Positions 63,088 through 64,000 of a DNA stretch of 64,000 nt are shown here, piece by piece (the first letter of the stretch is position 1; every line of letters starts with the position of its first letter). Source of the DNA: Aliikangiella sp. G2MR2-5 (lineage in GTDB: Bacteria; Pseudomonadota; Gammaproteobacteria; Enterobacterales; Kangiellaceae); the NCBI RefSeq assembly GCF_015687155.1, contig NZ_JADPQF010000002.1, forward strand, positions 186,001-250,000, written 5' to 3'. A program made the position numbers and the translations under genes. A model generated the notes under the pieces. The model did not search any database. It was not told the DNA's origin and was given only the letters and a program-made list of their open reading frames with translations.

Positions 63088-63187
63088 TGATTACCATAGT
63101 ATGTCTTATTCTTTTTTATAGAGGGAATAATCTCATGACTAGATGGGAAGGTCCAGCGACACGGTTAAATTTTGTACCAGAGAGCTG

Positions 63188-63739
63188 TTAAATCTGGCAG
63201 TGTTTATTTTCATAGTCACCGAATTCAGCCAGCGCGGCATTGTACTTCTCAAACAAGAGCTCTCTTTCCATTCGCGCGTCTACTTCTTGCATTGCCTGTA
63301 GAACCTTTTCCTGAGCCACTTCGTCAAGACTCCTTTCAGCCATAGGATAAAGAATATTGTCTTCTTTAAAAATATGTTGTTCCAATAGTGCGCCGTACTC
63401 TTCCAGTCCGGAACATATTCCTTCAATACATCTTTCTTTAAGTCCTGACTTGATATTGTTAACCGCCTTTCTTGCTGACTCATGCTCATAAAGCATTTGT
63501 CCCACAGGATTGCAATGGGTTAGCACTCCAGGCTTATTAAGGGCTGAGAACAACAGCTCTTCTTCTTTGTAATGATGGTATGAATCGGTAAAATTTTCGA
63601 TAAACTCGATAACAAATTCCACCTGATGAGAAAATGTCTTCCACTCCATTAATCGAGCCTGTGATACAAGCTTTTTTGAATGCTGAATTACTGAAAGAAT
63701 TAAACAGTGTTCTTTTTTTAAATAATCACAAAGCTGCAT
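63188..63739 (-). CDS. Hemerythrin-like protein
   Basis: A 183-residue four-helix hemerythrin: iron ligands in KKEHCLILSVI, YHHYKEEELLFSAL, LYEHESARKAV and LLEQHIFKEDNILYPMAE. It binds oxygen or nitric oxide through a di-iron centre, or serves in iron-sulfur repair as YtfE/Ric does. It lies between a PilJ-N-type sensor gene and a diguanylate cyclase, so it may be an oxygen/NO-sensing input of a signalling group. Confidence 0.93.
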   Translation of the reverse strand: MQLCDYLKKEHCLILSVIQHSKKLVSQARLMEWKTFSHQVEFVIEFIENFTDSYHHYKEEELLFSALNKPGVLTHCNPVGQMLYEHESARKAVNNIKSGLKERCIEGICSGLEEYGALLEQHIFKEDNILYPMAERSLDEVAQEKVLQAMQEVDARMERELLFEKYNAALAEFGDYENKHCQI

Positions 63740-63790
63740 CTACACGACCTCTACTGTCTATTATTTCTGCATTGGAACGGAAAAAGCCTT

Positions 63791-64000
63791 TCACGCCCCT
63801 AAAGTTTCTTGGTACAAACTGGTGACTCGATCCATGTCTCTAAGAAATCCTTCGGTAATGACTCTAATCACCCTTGGAACATATCGCTCAGTTCCAATAC
63901 CAACAAATTTGCCCTTGTAGAACTTCCATTGCTTTTCCACTTCCAGCAATGAAGACTTGATCTGATTAGAGTTTTCGTTAGAAGCAACCAGATAACGCAA
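63791..64000 (-). CDS. End of a PilJ-N-type sensor protein (5' part beyond window)
   Basis: Only the last 69 or so residues are inside the window; the frame is open to the right edge. The segment VEKQWKFYKGKFVG ... GFLRDMDRVTSLYQETL resembles the end of the helical PilJ-N/NarX-type sensory module that binds small anions or senses surface signals in chemoreceptors and kinases. The protein ends straight after it, so if no other domain lies upstream this is a free sensory domain. Confidence 0.55.
   Translation of the reverse strand: MRYLVASNENSNQIKSSLLEVEKQWKFYKGKFVGIGTERYVPRVIRVITEGFLRDMDRVTSLYQETLGA

Overview
The window is chromosomal DNA from a marine-type gammaproteobacterium. Base composition looks moderate to low in G+C by eye. 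The block pilG-pilH-pilI-pilJ-pilK-chpA-chpB-chpC divergent from gshB-tonB-yqgE-ruvX is the arrangement I know from Pseudomonas. The mix of gene families would fit an Oceanospirillales/Kangiella-like lineage, but the genus cannot be fixed from sequence alone. No rRNA, tRNA, prophage or CRISPR array was seen; the only mobile DNA is a decayed IS110-type remnant.

Layout. 1-2.6 kb: two tandem PhoA-type alkaline phosphatases (the second a lipoprotein, cut by the window edge) behind a well-formed Pho box. 2.7-7.8 kb: a small membrane protein, a HigB/HigA toxin-antitoxin pair, a small secreted protein, a CadC/ToxR-like membrane regulator and sfsA. 8.4-12.2 kb: the activated-methyl genes metK, ahcY (with an SAH riboswitch) and rsmE. 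12.6-19.7 kb: a chaperone-usher fimbrial locus split into two convergent halves, three spore-coat-U-type subunits on the plus strand and usher, chaperone and an unusual MshEN-pilin fusion on the minus strand, with YciI, HxlR and IS110 debris between them. 19.9-24.1 kb: a secreted metalloprotease-like protein and a DUF2868/DUF3482 membrane-GTPase pair coupled to the Chp operon. 24.1-38.6 kb: the complete Pil-Chp chemosensory operon for type IV pili, in which ChpA and the CheB-type methylesterase carry very long acidic linkers with minisatellites. 38.9-41.9 kb: gshB, a TonB-like gene, yqgE and ruvX.

41.9-53.9 kb: a two-gene membrane-GAF unit, a periplasmic cyclophilin, a CDF exporter, a predicted trans-3-hydroxy-L-proline pathway pair, a PatB-type C-S lyase, trmO, a degenerate integron-type integrase, and a UvrD-like helicase whose reading frame has no ordinary start codon before its Walker A motif. 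53.9-61.1 kb: the most striking region, a compact minus-strand cluster of an EctR-like MarR regulator, a membrane-anchored protein, a sodium:solute symporter, an unannotated 39-residue membrane peptide, an ATCase-like transcarbamylase that has lost the aspartate-binding Arg/Gln, an AsnB-like amidotransferase and an M20 carbamoyl-amino-acid hydrolase. I infer that it makes, moves and recycles an N-carbamoyl amino-acid amide, possibly the compatible solute N-alpha-carbamoyl-L-glutamine 1-amide. 61.3-64 kb: a YbaN-like protein, a PAS-GGDEF diguanylate cyclase, a hemerythrin and the end of a PilJ-N-type sensor protein.

Several parts connect to surface life. The Chp system and TonB-like protein serve twitching, the fimbriae may be tied to c-di-GMP through the MshEN domain, and a diguanylate cyclase is encoded nearby.
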